Assembly (NCBI GenBank): GCA_050184295.1 | Contig: JBFXAM010000004.1 | Coordinates: forward strand, 1-64,000 | Length of the DNA: 64,000 nucleotides | From: JBFXAM01 sp050184295 | Lineage (GTDB): Bacteria; Planctomycetota; Phycisphaerae; UBA1845; Fen-1342 | Direction of reading: 5' to 3' | The notes under the pieces: generated by a model | Seen by the model: only the letters and a program-made list of their open reading frames with translations | Told to the model about the DNA's origin: nothing | Database searches by the model: none | Shown: piece by piece, positions 53,290-62,393 of the stretch | Layout: the number at the start of each line of letters is the position of its first letter | Numbering within the stretch: the stretch's first letter is position 1 | Program-made: the position numbers and the translations under genes

Positions 53290-54990
53290 ATGCCCACGCC
53301 GCGTCCGGTGCTTTCGTCGGCCAAGCGCATCGCGCTCTGCACGCTGGCATCGCGCATCACGGGGCTGCTGCGCGACATCCTGCTCGCGCGGACGTTCGCG
53401 CTCTCGTGGGTGCAGGACGCGTTCTCGTATGCGTTCGCGCTGCCCAACCTTTTTCGCCGCCTCTTCGGCGAAGGCGGCCTCGCCCCGGTTTTTATCCCCA
53501 CTTTCACGCAGACGCTCGAACGCGACGGCCCCGACGCGGCCTGGCGCTTGCTCGCCCGCACGTTCGCACTGCTGACCGTCGCGCTGGTCGCCGTCACGCT
53601 GCTCATCGAAGGCGTCGTGCTGGCCGCGTGGCTCCTTGCGCCGCCGATGACGCCGGAGCAGCTCGCCGAACGCAGCCTGTTGCTCGGGCTCACCGCGCTG
53701 ATGATGCCGTTCATGATCAGCATCTGCCTGTTGGCGCTGTTCGCGGCGATTCTCAACGTCGTGGGCAGCTTTGTTCCCGGCGCGCTCGCGCCGGTTGTGC
53801 TCAACATCTGCATGATCGCGGCATTGGCCGGCGTCGGCGTGGCGCTCGGCGGCACGCCGCCGGAGCAGCAGGTCTGGTGGGTCGCGCTCAGCGTGCTGAT
53901 TGCCGGCGTGCTTCAACTGCTCACGCTCAGGCCGGCGCTGCGGGCCCACGGCGTCCGCGTCGCGTGGCAGCTCGACACCGCCGACCCGACCGTGCGACGC
54001 ATGCTGCGGCTGCTGCCGCCGGTCGCGCTGGGGCAGGGTGTGCTTGCGTTCGGCGTGTTTCTCGACGCGCAGATCTGCATTCTGCTGACTCGCACGGCGG
54101 GCGCTCCGCCGACGATCGGCTGGCTGGGGGGCGTCGCGTATCCGCTGAGCGAGGGCGCACTGTCGGCGCTCACGTACGCGCAGCGCCTGTACCAGTTTCC
54201 GCTCGGCGTACTGGTGATCTCGCTTGCCACCGCGGCGCTCCCCGCATTCAGCCGGCTCGCGGCGCAGCGTGACTGGGCCGCGTGGACGAACGAGGTTCGT
54301 GCGCTTACGCGCATGGCGCTCTTCGAGTCCGTGCTGGCCGGCGCCATGATGATCGCGCTCGCCGAGCCGATCGTGCGCCTGCTGTTCGAATACGGCGAGT
54401 TCGACGCCGCCGACACCACGCGCACCGCCGGCGTGCTGGCGTGGTACGGCGTCGGGTTGTGGGCGTTCTCGGCGCAGCACATCGTGCTGCGCGGCTTCTA
54501 CAGCCTGCACGACGCGGCCACCCCGCTGCGGATCAGCTGCGCCGTCCTGCCGCTCAACCTGGCGCTCAGCGTCGTGCTCGTGTGGCTGCCGGCGATCCGC
54601 GAATCGGCGTTCGCAATCAGCAGCGCCGCGACCTATGGCGTCGCGGTGATCGTGGGTGTGCTTGTGCTCCAGCGGAGACAAGGTGCGACAACGGTCGACC
54701 GGTCCGCGCGAATCATCAACGGCGAGTTCGCGATCGCCGTCGCGAAGATGCTGCTCGCGGCCGCGGCGGCGGGCGCAGTCGTCGCCATGTTGACGCCGGT
54801 GTGGCACGCCGTGGAGAGCGTCAGCGCGCTGCCGGAAATCCTTCGTCGCGGTCTCGCGACCGCCAGCGGCCTGGGAACGGGCGCGGCCGTCTACGTGCTC
54901 GTGGCGGCGCTGCTTCGCCTGCCCGAGGCCGGCGCGCTACTGGCGCGCGCCCGGCGGCGCCTGCGCGGACCACGCCGTGACAGCAGGTAG
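53290..54990 (+). CDS. murJ: Lipid II flippase MurJ
   Basis: 566 residues; the N-terminus SRITGLLRDILLARTFALSW and FALPNLFRRLFGEGGLAPVFIP is the MurJ/MviN signature. About fourteen membrane helices follow; FEYGEFDAADTTRTAGVLAWY and LRGFYSLHDAATPLRIS are further family segments. It moves lipid II across the inner membrane for peptidoglycan synthesis, which fits planctomycetes that do make a wall. The very basic C-terminus (RARRRLRGPRRDSR) is cytoplasmic. The start lacks a ribosome site. Confidence 0.95.
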   Translation: MPTPRPVLSSAKRIALCTLASRITGLLRDILLARTFALSWVQDAFSYAFALPNLFRRLFGEGGLAPVFIPTFTQTLERDGPDAAWRLLARTFALLTVALVAVTLLIEGVVLAAWLLAPPMTPEQLAERSLLLGLTALMMPFMISICLLALFAAILNVVGSFVPGALAPVVLNICMIAALAGVGVALGGTPPEQQVWWVALSVLIAGVLQLLTLRPALRAHGVRVAWQLDTADPTVRRMLRLLPPVALGQGVLAFGVFLDAQICILLTRTAGAPPTIGWLGGVAYPLSEGALSALTYAQRLYQFPLGVLVISLATAALPAFSRLAAQRDWAAWTNEVRALTRMALFESVLAGAMMIALAEPIVRLLFEYGEFDAADTTRTAGVLAWYGVGLWAFSAQHIVLRGFYSLHDAATPLRISCAVLPLNLALSVVLVWLPAIRESAFAISSAATYGVAVIVGVLVLQRRQGATTVDRSARIINGEFAIAVAKMLLAAAAAGAVVAMLTPVWHAVESVSALPEILRRGLATASGLGTGAAVYVLVAALLRLPEAGALLARARRRLRGPRRDSR

Positions 54991-54991
54991 G

Positions 54992-55017
54992 GCAGGTCGC
55001 GGCCGTATGCGACCTGC
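54992..55017. terminator. Hairpin between murJ and the GNAT gene (terminator-like)
   Basis: GCAGGTCGC and GCGACCTGC form a perfect 9-base stem with an eight-base loop, directly after the murJ stop and 59 bases beyond the GNAT stop on the other strand. Confidence 0.5.
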
Positions 55018-55075
55018 AGTCCGCGCTAACGGGAGGGCCGGGCGATCCCACACTTCAAAACACAGCTCCGCTTGT

Positions 55076-55648
55076 TCAGAGCTCAAGGCGCATATGCGTC
55101 TCGGCAAACGAGCGATCGTCGATGCGGATCGCATCGGGTTCGGCGCCCCATGGCTGGAAGCCGAGAGCGTCATAGAGCTTGCGCGCCGCAGGCGCGTTTT
55201 CGCTGACGCCGAGGTACACGGCGGCGAGACCGGGCCAACTGCGTGCGGTGGCCAGGATTTCGAGCAGGACAGCGCGGGCGAGTCCGCGGCCGCGCATGGC
55301 GGGTGTCGTGTAGACGCCCCAGAGCCAGGCGATGTGGCGGCGTTTCGCGGCGCGTTCGCGGTAGACGCCGGCGACGGCGACGAGTCGGGCGCCGTGTGTG
55401 GTGCTGCGGGCGTCGAATGGGGCGTTGTCGCGCGCGTCCGCTTCGGAGCTTTGCTCGTAGCGCTCCGCCGCGAAGGCGCCGACGACGGCGTAGTCGGGGC
55501 CGGCGAGTGACGCCGCCATGCCGGCTACGTCGCAACCGCGGTCGTGTTCGGGACTGCTGATGAAGGACCAGGGAGAATCGGCGAGCATCTCGCGGCGGAT
55601 CACCACGTAGGCGGCGGCGTCGCCGGGCGTGAGCGGGCGGATCAGCAT
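55076..55648 (-). CDS. GNAT family N-acetyltransferase
   Basis: 190 residues from ATG 55648, with GAGGA upstream. It opens MLIRPLTPGDAAAYVVIRRE, typical of GNAT, and has the acetyl-CoA loop in LWGVYTTPAMRGRGLARAVL (the R-G-R-G-L motif) and AVYLGVSENAPAARKLYDALGF. The acceptor is unknown. Divergent from the DinB-like gene. Confidence 0.88.
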   Translation of the reverse strand: MLIRPLTPGDAAAYVVIRREMLADSPWSFISSPEHDRGCDVAGMAASLAGPDYAVVGAFAAERYEQSSEADARDNAPFDARSTTHGARLVAVAGVYRERAAKRRHIAWLWGVYTTPAMRGRGLARAVLLEILATARSWPGLAAVYLGVSENAPAARKLYDALGFQPWGAEPDAIRIDDRSFAETHMRLEL

Positions 55649-55978
55649 GTGAATCCTCGGACCGCCGGCGGACGGAACGCGCGCGGCGCCCGGTGTTCGC
55701 CGCGCGGTCGCAAACCGCCAGCCGGTCACATTCGCGTTCGCGCGTGCCGAAGCCGCTCGCGGTCGGCTATCGTATCGCTGGATCGGCGGTGAGTCGCCGG
55801 CCGCGATTTGCCAACCGGCTGAACGCATGCAGAGCGCCGCGCGCGATCGCGTGGTGCGCCACGAACGGCGTGGGGACGACAGCCGGTCGAACTTGGCGCG
55901 ACGGCTTGGCGCCGCAGGCTCTGAACGTGCCGGCGACGAGAGCCGGGGCGAGATTCACCCACGCGGAGGAGTTGCGCC
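55649..55978. other. Intergenic region, nothing found
   Basis: 330 bases between the divergent GNAT and DinB-like genes. Apart from the ribosome sites at both ends I see no gene, repeat or clear promoter. Confidence 0.5.
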
Positions 55979-56503
55979 GTGATCGACGTGCTTCGAACCA
56001 CAGTGTTGCATCAGTTCGAGGCGGCGCTGGCGACGCTGAACCTGTGCATCGAGCGCTGCCCCGAACCGGCGTGGGCGGCACGGGTGGCGAATTACACGTT
56101 CAGCCAGGCGGCGTTTCATACGCTGTTCTATGCGGATTACTATCTTCAGCCGACGAGCGACCAAGACGGGTTTCGCGCGCAGCCGTATCACCGCGAACAT
56201 GCGGACTTCTTCCGCGATTACGAGGAATTCGAGGATCGTCCGCCGCGACATCACTACGATCGCGCGGCGGTGAGACGTTACGTCGAGCACGTGCGGCAGA
56301 AGGCGGCGCTGGTGATCGCGGCGGAGACCGCCGAGTCGTTCGCGGGGCGTTCGGGATTCGAGTGGCTGGCGTTCTCGCGGCTCGAGGCGCATGTCTACAA
56401 CACGCGGCACGTGCAGCACCACGCGGCGCAGCTGATCCTGCGGCTGCGGCTGGACTTCCAGGCGGAGATGCCGTGGGTGAAGTCGGGGTGGCGGGGGGCG
56501 TGA
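55979..56503 (+). CDS. DinB-like four-helix protein
   Basis: 174 residues from a GTG with GGAGGA eight bases upstream. All-helical composition, HQFEAALATLNLCIERCPEP at the start, FSQAAFHTLFYADYYL in the middle and a C-terminal NTRHVQHHAAQLILRLR. The spaced histidines (His47-type, then His-x-x-His-His) match the metal triad of the DinB/YfiT superfamily, members of which act as thiol-dependent transferases or are of unknown role. Substrate unknown. Confidence 0.8.
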   Translation: MIDVLRTTVLHQFEAALATLNLCIERCPEPAWAARVANYTFSQAAFHTLFYADYYLQPTSDQDGFRAQPYHREHADFFRDYEEFEDRPPRHHYDRAAVRRYVEHVRQKAALVIAAETAESFAGRSGFEWLAFSRLEAHVYNTRHVQHHAAQLILRLRLDFQAEMPWVKSGWRGA

Positions 56504-56598
56504 GTGCGGCGAGCGGCGCGCGGCAACCGGGCGTGGCGCTGCGCTTCACGCGCGGCCTTGGACCTTGACGCCTTCGACGTGAGGACGCGGAGCGAGTG

Positions 56599-57618
56599 CT
56601 ATGGTTTCCCCGCGAATCGCTCGCGCCGCAGATTCAGAAACTCCAACGCGGTGCCGCAGAGCAGGTGGTCGCGCGTCTCGGCGGACAGGTTCTCCATCGA
56701 CTCGATGAGCTGTCCGGGGCGCTCCTCGCCGAGCGGAAACGGGTAGTCGGAACCAAGCGCGACGCGATTGGCGCCGAGCAGGTTGACGAGGTAGCGCAGT
56801 GCATCGGCGTCATGCACGAGCGAATCGACATAGAGCCGAGGCAGGGATTGCCGCGGCGACACGCTGTTGTCCACGGCGCACAGGTCCGGCCGGGCGTGAA
56901 AGCCGTGGTCGATGCGGCCGATCGTATGCGGAAACGACCCGCCGCCGTGGGCGAAGCCGATGCGCAGCGCAGGCAGGCGTTCGAGGACGCCGCCGAAGAT
57001 GACGGAGCAGATCGCCAGGCAGGTTTCGGCGGGCATTCCGACGAGCCAGGGGAGCCAGTAGCGCGGCATGCGGTCCTGCCCGAGCATGTCCCAAGGGTGG
57101 ACGAAGACGGCGGCGCCGACTTCGGCTGCGCGACGGAAAACCGGAAAGAGCTCGGGGGCGTCGAGATTCCACTGGTTGACGTGCGAACCGATCTGCACAC
57201 CCGGCATCTTCAGCTCGAAGAAGCAACGGTCGAGTTCGCGGATGGCGAGCTCGGGCTCCTGCATGGGTATCGTTCCCAGACCGACGAAGCGGCGCGGGTG
57301 GCGCGCCACCAGTTCGGCGATGTGGTTGTTCAGCAGGCGCGACAGGTCGAGCGCATCGGCGGGCTTCGCCCAGTAGCTGAACATCACCGGCACCGTGGAC
57401 AGCGCCTGGACCGTCACGCCGGCGGCGTCGCACTCTTCGAGGCGAGCGGCGGCGTCCCAGCAGTTCAGGGTGATGCTGCGGAAGAACTTGTCGTCGATCA
57501 TGAGGCGTGCGGAGCAGGCGTCGAGATGCTCCAGGCGCGGGAACCCGCGGTAGCCGTAACGCTGCGCGAGGTCGGGCCACTCGCGCGGGAGGATGTGAGT
57601 GTGGAGGTCGATTTTCAT
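56599..57618 (-). CDS. nbaD: 2-amino-3-carboxymuconate-6-semialdehyde decarboxylase (ACMSD)
   Basis: 339 residues. Zinc ligands fall at the same numbers as in human ACMSD: His6 and His8 in IDLHTHIL, His174 in VFVHPWDM, Asp291 in LGSDYPFP, with His224 in FAHGGGSFP and the substrate Arg47 in FFRSI. STVPVMFSYWAKPADALDL and RFVGLGTIPMQ are strongly family-specific. It decarboxylates ACMS, the product of 3-hydroxyanthranilate dioxygenase, whose gene lies 135 bases upstream on the same strand. This steers the pathway away from quinolinate/NAD and into catabolism. The start has no ribosome site but a TACAAT nine bases upstream. Confidence 0.93.
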   Translation of the reverse strand: MKIDLHTHILPREWPDLAQRYGYRGFPRLEHLDACSARLMIDDKFFRSITLNCWDAAARLEECDAAGVTVQALSTVPVMFSYWAKPADALDLSRLLNNHIAELVARHPRRFVGLGTIPMQEPELAIRELDRCFFELKMPGVQIGSHVNQWNLDAPELFPVFRRAAEVGAAVFVHPWDMLGQDRMPRYWLPWLVGMPAETCLAICSVIFGGVLERLPALRIGFAHGGGSFPHTIGRIDHGFHARPDLCAVDNSVSPRQSLPRLYVDSLVHDADALRYLVNLLGANRVALGSDYPFPLGEERPGQLIESMENLSAETRDHLLCGTALEFLNLRRERFAGKP

Positions 57619-57627
57619 GCGCGGCCG

Positions 57628-57633
57628 ATTGTA
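57628..57633 (-). promoter_or_regulatory. -10 hexamer just upstream of the ACMSD gene (leaderless start)
   Basis: On the minus strand TACAAT (five of six) ends nine bases before the ATG at 57618; no ribosome site lies between. It would allow ACMSD to be made apart from the dioxygenase transcript. Confidence 0.4.
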
Positions 57634-57753
57634 ACGGGGGCAGTTCGGCGGCTGGGGGGGCCGGCCCCAGCGCTTGTTCGGCGCGCTCTGATGGACGCGC
57701 CCACTGGCCGACGCGTGGCAAGGTGCGTTCTGAACGAGCGTGGCGGACGGCGG

Positions 57754-58287
57754 CTACTTTGCTGGTTGGGGCGGTGTGAGTACGTGGCCGCACTGTTTGC
57801 AGGTGCGGAGGCGCTCGTTGCCGGCGGCCCAGAACTCTTCCATGATCTTCTTGAGCTGGACGACGATGTCCTTGAGGTTGAACTCGGGCTCGTAGACGAC
57901 GGCTTTGCACTTGTCGCAGTAGAAGCGCAGATGGTCGACCTCGCCGCCGGGGCGCTGCCGCTCGACGACCATCCCGACGGTTCCGGCGGGGCGTTGGGGG
58001 GAGTGGGGGATGTTCGGCGGGAGGAGGAAGAGCTCGCCTTGGCGGATGGGGATATCGCGATGCTGGCCGTCGTGGTCGATGATCTTGACGGTGATGTCGC
58101 CCTCGACCTGGTAAAAGAGCTCCTCGGTCGGGTTGACGTGGTAGTCCTTTCGCGCGTTGGGACCGCCGACGATCATGACGATGAAGTCGCGGTCCTTCCA
58201 GACCATCTGGTTGCCGACCGGCGGCTTGAGCAGGGCGCGGTGTTCGTCGATCCAGGCCTGGAGGTTGATCGGTGGGGCGACGGACAT
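57754..58287 (-). CDS. nbaC: 3-hydroxyanthranilate 3,4-dioxygenase
   Basis: 177 residues; ATG 58287 with GGAGG seven bases upstream. Cupin iron ligands: His50 and Glu56 in KDYHVNPTEELFYQ and His95 in PPNIPHSPQRP. Substrate arginines Arg46 and Arg99 and Glu109 are in place. The C-terminus keeps the four-Cys second metal site (FYCDKC and TCKQC) of bacterial enzymes. It opens the ring of 3-hydroxyanthranilate to ACMS, the substrate of the neighbouring decarboxylase. Kynureninase and upstream enzymes are not in the window. Confidence 0.95.
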   Translation of the reverse strand: MSVAPPINLQAWIDEHRALLKPPVGNQMVWKDRDFIVMIVGGPNARKDYHVNPTEELFYQVEGDITVKIIDHDGQHRDIPIRQGELFLLPPNIPHSPQRPAGTVGMVVERQRPGGEVDHLRFYCDKCKAVVYEPEFNLKDIVVQLKKIMEEFWAAGNERLRTCKQCGHVLTPPQPAK

Positions 58288-58831
58288 GCTGAGGCCTCCG
58301 TTTGACGCGTGACGATCAGGTTGGCCGCGGCGGGCCGGCCGGCGGCGCAGTGAGTGTAGCCCCGGCGGCAATGTGCAGCAACGCGATGCGTGCCGCGACG
58401 GCCGGGCGGCGGGCCCGACGCGCCGCGCCCACCCCTGGCACGGTGGGTTCTGACCGATTCCTGCCCGGGCGATTGGACGTCCGGCCTAGAAATCGGCACT
58501 GGGTCAGTTTCGTGAGAGAGTCGATTCAAAAGGGTGGTGCGGGCGTCTCGCCCGTGTCTGCCGAATGAACGGGCGAGACGCCCGTACCACCCGGGATCAA
58601 ACTTACGCACTACCTGGAAATCCGATCGCGTGTCGTAATAAAGCCTGGCGCGGTACGTTGGACACTGCGACGGGTGGCGCGGCTGGGCCGCCGCGGGTTG
58701 CGACCGCGGGTTCCGCGTTACGGTCCGCATCCGCCTCTTTCGTTGCAACGGCGTCGGCGCGCCGGGTTCGTCTGGTCGTCGGCGATGGTTGTTGCGATAA
58801 GGCCGGCGATTCGGCTTCGGGAGACACATCC
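58288..58831. other. Intergenic region with a long palindrome
   Basis: 544 bases between divergent genes. It contains a 24-base-arm inverted repeat at 58532-58592 and otherwise no supported gene. The DUF1800 ribosome site (GGGAGA) is at its right end. Confidence 0.6.
58532..58592. repeat. Long inverted repeat (REP-like palindrome)
   Basis: The arms at 58532-58555 and 58569-58592 match in 23 of 24 bases around a 13-base loop; the core is GGGCGTCTCGCCCGT. It lies between divergent genes, so it is not a terminator for either; a scattered palindromic repeat element is likelier. Flanks also show weak mirrored similarity (CAGTTT and AAGTTT patches). Confidence 0.7.
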
Positions 58832-60340
58832 ATGAGTCTGCTGAGTGGCCTGGTTCAATCGGTGGAGAAGGCCGGCGCGACAGCCGGTCGGGCGCTTCGG
58901 TCGCGGCGGGACTTGTTCGCGCTGGGGGCGCTCGCGGCGGCGTGGCGGGCGGCGGCCAAGGCCGTGCCGGGCGAATATCAACCGCTCGCAAAGCACGGTC
59001 CGTCGGAGACGAGCTGGCTGGTGAACCGACTTGGCTACGGCACGACCGGGGCCGATCTCGCGCTCGCGGAATCGCTGGGCTGGGAGGGATACCTTGAATA
59101 CCAGCTCGACTACGAGGCGATCGACGACAGCGCGCTGGACGCGCGGCTGGCGCCGTACACGACGCTCGGCATGACGCCGCAGGAGCTGGTCGCATTGCAG
59201 CGTGGTCAGGTGATCGCGGAGCAAATCGAGGCGGCGGTGATCCGGTCGTTGTACAGCCGGCGTCAGCTCTATGAGCGGATGGTGGAGTTCTGGACGGATC
59301 ACTTCAATATTGACATCAACCTCGGCGAAGAGTGGTGGCTGAAGCCGGTGGACGACCGGGAGGTGATCCGCACGTACGCGCTGGGGAACTTCGGCGACCT
59401 GCTGCGGGCGTCGGCGCACAGTCCGGCGATGCTGTATTACCTCGACAATCACGTGAGCGTCGTGGGCAACCCGAACGAGAACTACGGACGGGAGTTGCTC
59501 GAGCTGCACACGATGGGCGTGACGGGCGGGTATACGCAGCACGACGTGGAGGAAGTCGCGCGGTGTTTCACGGGCTGGGGGCTCTTCTTCCGAAACCAAG
59601 GCGCGAACACGGGGCGATTCCGATTCACGGCAGCGCAGCATGACAACGGCGCAAAGGTGGTACTGGGCGTCAATATCCCGGCGGGCGGCGGCATCAACGA
59701 CGGCGAGACGGTGCTGAACCTGCTGATCAACCACCCGAGCACCGGCCGATTCGTGTCGCAGAAGATGTGCAACTGGCTGTGGGGGCCGGGCGCGCCGGAT
59801 TGGGTCGTCGATGCGGTGAGCGACACCTACTTCGCGACGGGCGGCGAGATCAAGGACATGATCCGCACGATCTTCGCGCTGCGGCGCGATGTCCCGCTTG
59901 GACCCACGAAATACAAACGGCCCTACCATCACTTCATCGCCACGCTGCGCGGGTTGAACGCGAACCTGACGAACCTGCGCGCGATTCGCACCCAACTGGC
60001 GGCGGCCGGGCACGTCCCGTTTAGTTGGGGCCCGCCGGACGGTTATCCCGACACGCTGGAGTATTGGGTCGGCGGCATCCTGCCGCGCTGGAATTTTGGA
60101 TTCTCGCTGGTGAACAACCAGTTGTCCGGCGCGACGGTGGATCCGACGGCGTTTTTCGCGGGGCTGACGACGGCGGATCAGATGGTGGCGCGGATCAACC
60201 AGGTGTTGTTCGGCGGGCAGATGTCGGCGGTGGAGCAGGAGGAGATTCGGGCGTTCCTGGCGGTGAGCCCGGGCAGCCTGCAACGCAAGCGCGACGCGCT
60301 GGCGCTGGCGACTTCGGCGCCGGGATTTCAGTGGTTTTAG
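58832..60340 (+). CDS. DUF1800 family exported protein
   Basis: 502 residues from ATG 58832. The N-terminus has a twin-arginine-like stretch (LRSRRDLFALGALAAAW, Arg25-Arg26). Family signatures follow: ETSWLVNRLGYGTTGADL, MVEFWTDHFNIDI, LLRASAHSPAMLYYLDN, NPNENYGRELLELHTMGV and EVARCFTGWGLF. DUF1800 genes are nearly always followed by a DUF1501 gene, as here (66 bases downstream). The biochemical role is not established; surface or polysaccharide-linked work has been proposed. Confidence 0.92.
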   Translation: MSLLSGLVQSVEKAGATAGRALRSRRDLFALGALAAAWRAAAKAVPGEYQPLAKHGPSETSWLVNRLGYGTTGADLALAESLGWEGYLEYQLDYEAIDDSALDARLAPYTTLGMTPQELVALQRGQVIAEQIEAAVIRSLYSRRQLYERMVEFWTDHFNIDINLGEEWWLKPVDDREVIRTYALGNFGDLLRASAHSPAMLYYLDNHVSVVGNPNENYGRELLELHTMGVTGGYTQHDVEEVARCFTGWGLFFRNQGANTGRFRFTAAQHDNGAKVVLGVNIPAGGGINDGETVLNLLINHPSTGRFVSQKMCNWLWGPGAPDWVVDAVSDTYFATGGEIKDMIRTIFALRRDVPLGPTKYKRPYHHFIATLRGLNANLTNLRAIRTQLAAAGHVPFSWGPPDGYPDTLEYWVGGILPRWNFGFSLVNNQLSGATVDPTAFFAGLTTADQMVARINQVLFGGQMSAVEQEEIRAFLAVSPGSLQRKRDALALATSAPGFQWF

Positions 60341-60405
60341 CAGTCCGGTGAGCAGGCGCGCAACGCGAATCAGCCGGCGGCGCAGTGCCGCCGCGAGGAG
60401 TTGAC

Positions 60406-61716
60406 ATGAGCACGCACGAATGCGTCGGTTGCCGCGAGTATCAGGAGCTTTCGCGGCGGCACTTCCTACAGATTTCAGGCGGCGCTGCCGCGCTGGCGGT
60501 GACTTCGCACGCGTGGTTGCCGCGGGTGGCGTATGCCGACTGGGGGCTCGGCGGGCGCGACGTCATCGTGCACATCTTCCTGCGCGGCGGCGCGGATGGA
60601 CTGACGCTGTGTGTTCCACACGGGGAGAACGCGTATTACAGCGCGCGGCCGACGCTGGCCGTTCCGCGGCCGGACAGCGGCGATCCGAACAGCGCGATCG
60701 ACCTGGACGGCTTTTTCGGCTTGCCGCCGGCGATGGCGCCGCTGCTGGACGCGTATGACGCGGGTCACCTGCTGGTGGTGCACGCGTGCGGCTTGACGGG
60801 CGCGTCGCGGTCGCACTTCGACGCGCAGCGGTTTATGGAGGTTGGGGCGCTCAACAACAACCTGCTGACGACCGGCTGGCTCGGGCGCCATCTGCTGAGC
60901 AGCGCGCCGCTCACGCCGGGCGCTGTGATGCGGGCGGTGGGCATTGGGTATGGATTGCAGCGGGTGCTGGTCGGAGCGCCGCAGACGCTGCCGATTCCGA
61001 ACCTGGACAATTTCGGGATCACGGGCAACAGCGGCACGCTGGCGGAACGACGGGCGGCGATCGACGACATGTATGCCTCCGTCGGCGATCCGGTGCGGGC
61101 GGCGGCTCAAAACACGTTGCTGACGATCGACCTGCTGAACCAGATCAACTTCGCGGGCTATGTGCCCGCAGGCGGGGCCGTTTATCCCGACAGCGCGTTC
61201 GGCTATTCGCTCAAGAGCACGGCGGCGCTGATTCGGGCGCAGGTGGGCGTCGAGGCGATATCGATCGACCTCGGCGGCTGGGACACGCACAACAACCAGG
61301 GGCCGACCGCGGGCGACATGGCGGGCCTCATGACGCAGCTCGCCAGCGGCCTGGCCGCGTTTCACACCGACATCTTTACGGACGGTCGCACCAACGTGAC
61401 GGCGGTCGTGATGTCCGAATTCGGCCGGCGCCTCGCGCAGAACGGCAGCATCGGCACGGATCACGGCTATGCCAATTGCATGTTCCTGCTCGGGCAGGCT
61501 GTGACCGGCGGGCGCGTGTTGACGCAGTGGCCGGGCTTGAATCCGGGGCAGCTCTTCGAGGGGCGCGACCTGGCGATGACGATTGACTATCGCGATGTAC
61601 TTGGCGAGGTGGTCTCGGAGCGCCTGGGCAATCCGAATCTGCCGGAGATATTCCCCGGGTTCACGCCGACGATCCGCGGCGTGACGCGTTCGGTCGAAGC
61701 ACTGCAAAAGGCGTAG
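60406..61716 (+). CDS. DUF1501 family Tat-exported protein
   Basis: 436 residues; ATG 60406 with GAGGAG upstream. A twin-arginine signal (LSRRHFLQISGGAAAL) ends near residue 45. The body is a sulfatase/alkaline-phosphatase-like fold: HIFLRGGADGLTLCVP, SHFDAQRFMEVG, ISIDLGGWDTHNNQGP and VVMSEFGRRLAQNGS with TDHGYANCMFLLG. Asp, His and Glu in these segments are likely metal ligands. It is partner to the DUF1800 gene and probably acts outside the inner membrane. Two Cys near the N-terminus (ECVGC) precede the signal. Confidence 0.92.
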   Translation: MSTHECVGCREYQELSRRHFLQISGGAAALAVTSHAWLPRVAYADWGLGGRDVIVHIFLRGGADGLTLCVPHGENAYYSARPTLAVPRPDSGDPNSAIDLDGFFGLPPAMAPLLDAYDAGHLLVVHACGLTGASRSHFDAQRFMEVGALNNNLLTTGWLGRHLLSSAPLTPGAVMRAVGIGYGLQRVLVGAPQTLPIPNLDNFGITGNSGTLAERRAAIDDMYASVGDPVRAAAQNTLLTIDLLNQINFAGYVPAGGAVYPDSAFGYSLKSTAALIRAQVGVEAISIDLGGWDTHNNQGPTAGDMAGLMTQLASGLAAFHTDIFTDGRTNVTAVVMSEFGRRLAQNGSIGTDHGYANCMFLLGQAVTGGRVLTQWPGLNPGQLFEGRDLAMTIDYRDVLGEVVSERLGNPNLPEIFPGFTPTIRGVTRSVEALQKA

Positions 61717-61744
61717 GCGGACGAAGCCGGAGCGCACTGCCAGG

Positions 61745-61802
61745 GGCGCGCCCCCCGCACGGCGCGCCCCCCGCACGGCGCGCCCCGAGTGCGGCGCGTG
61801 CC
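61745..61802. repeat. 16-base tandem repeat
   Basis: GGCGCGCCCCCCGCAC occurs twice exactly (61745-61760, 61761-61776), a third time with changes (61777-61792), and a partial fourth copy follows. It fills the space between the DUF1501 and msrC genes. Confidence 0.8.
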
Positions 61803-61840
61803 ACTTGCCGCTCGTTGCTCGCGGCGCAATGATGTCGTGC

Positions 61841-62317
61841 ATGACGACGCGTCCTTATGATCGCGTGCTGACCGGCGTTTGCTTCAATCCTGACGACAAC
61901 CGCGCGCGGCGCATGCGCGTGCTCGTCGATCGGCTTTGGGACGAGCTTCACCCCACCGGCGTCTCCTGGATCGGCTTCTACGTGTATGAGGGCGGCGACG
62001 AGCTCGTGCTCGGTCCGATGCGCAACAAGCCCGCGTGCTCGCCGATCGGGCTGCACGGCGTTTGCGGGCGGAGCTTCACGCAACGACAGACGATCGTCGT
62101 GCGCGATGTGCGCGACCTGGGCGAGAGCTACGTCGCGTGCGACCCCCGCGACCGGGCGGAGGTGGTGGTGCCGTGCGTGGACGAGCGGGGCGCGTGCTGG
62201 GGCGTGCTCGACGCGGACAGCCACGCGGTCGGCGCGTTTGACGAGCACGATGCGGCGGCGCTTCGCGCGCTGCTGGTGCAGGCGGGGTTGACGTTTGGCG
62301 GCTTGGCCGGGCGGTGA
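61841..62317 (+). CDS. msrC: Free methionine-(R)-sulfoxide reductase (GAF domain)
   Basis: 158 residues from ATG 61841; ATGs at 61829 and 61832 are possible. The GAF fold has WIGFYVYEGGDELVLGP and three cysteines, Cys66 (NKPACSPI), Cys76 (HGVCGRS) and Cys100 (SYVACDP), with spacings of 10 and 24, exactly as Cys84, 94 and 118 of E. coli MsrC. It reduces free methionine-R-sulfoxide with thioredoxin in the cytoplasm. No ribosome site is obvious. A promoter for the next gene lies across its 3' end. Confidence 0.9.
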   Translation: MTTRPYDRVLTGVCFNPDDNRARRMRVLVDRLWDELHPTGVSWIGFYVYEGGDELVLGPMRNKPACSPIGLHGVCGRSFTQRQTIVVRDVRDLGESYVACDPRDRAEVVVPCVDERGACWGVLDADSHAVGAFDEHDAAALRALLVQAGLTFGGLAGR

Positions 62318-62331
62318 ACGCTGCGTATAGT
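62303..62331 (+). promoter_or_regulatory. Sigma70-type promoter for the EF-G gene
   Basis: TTGGCC (62303-62308), a 17-base spacer and TATAGT (62326-62331, five of six). It overlaps the last codons of msrC and gives a leader of about 55 bases. Confidence 0.5.
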
Positions 62332-62393
62332 AGCGAGTCCGCAGGACCGGTCGGACGACCCGCCGGGCGGGCGACACCGACGACGGCTTGTCC

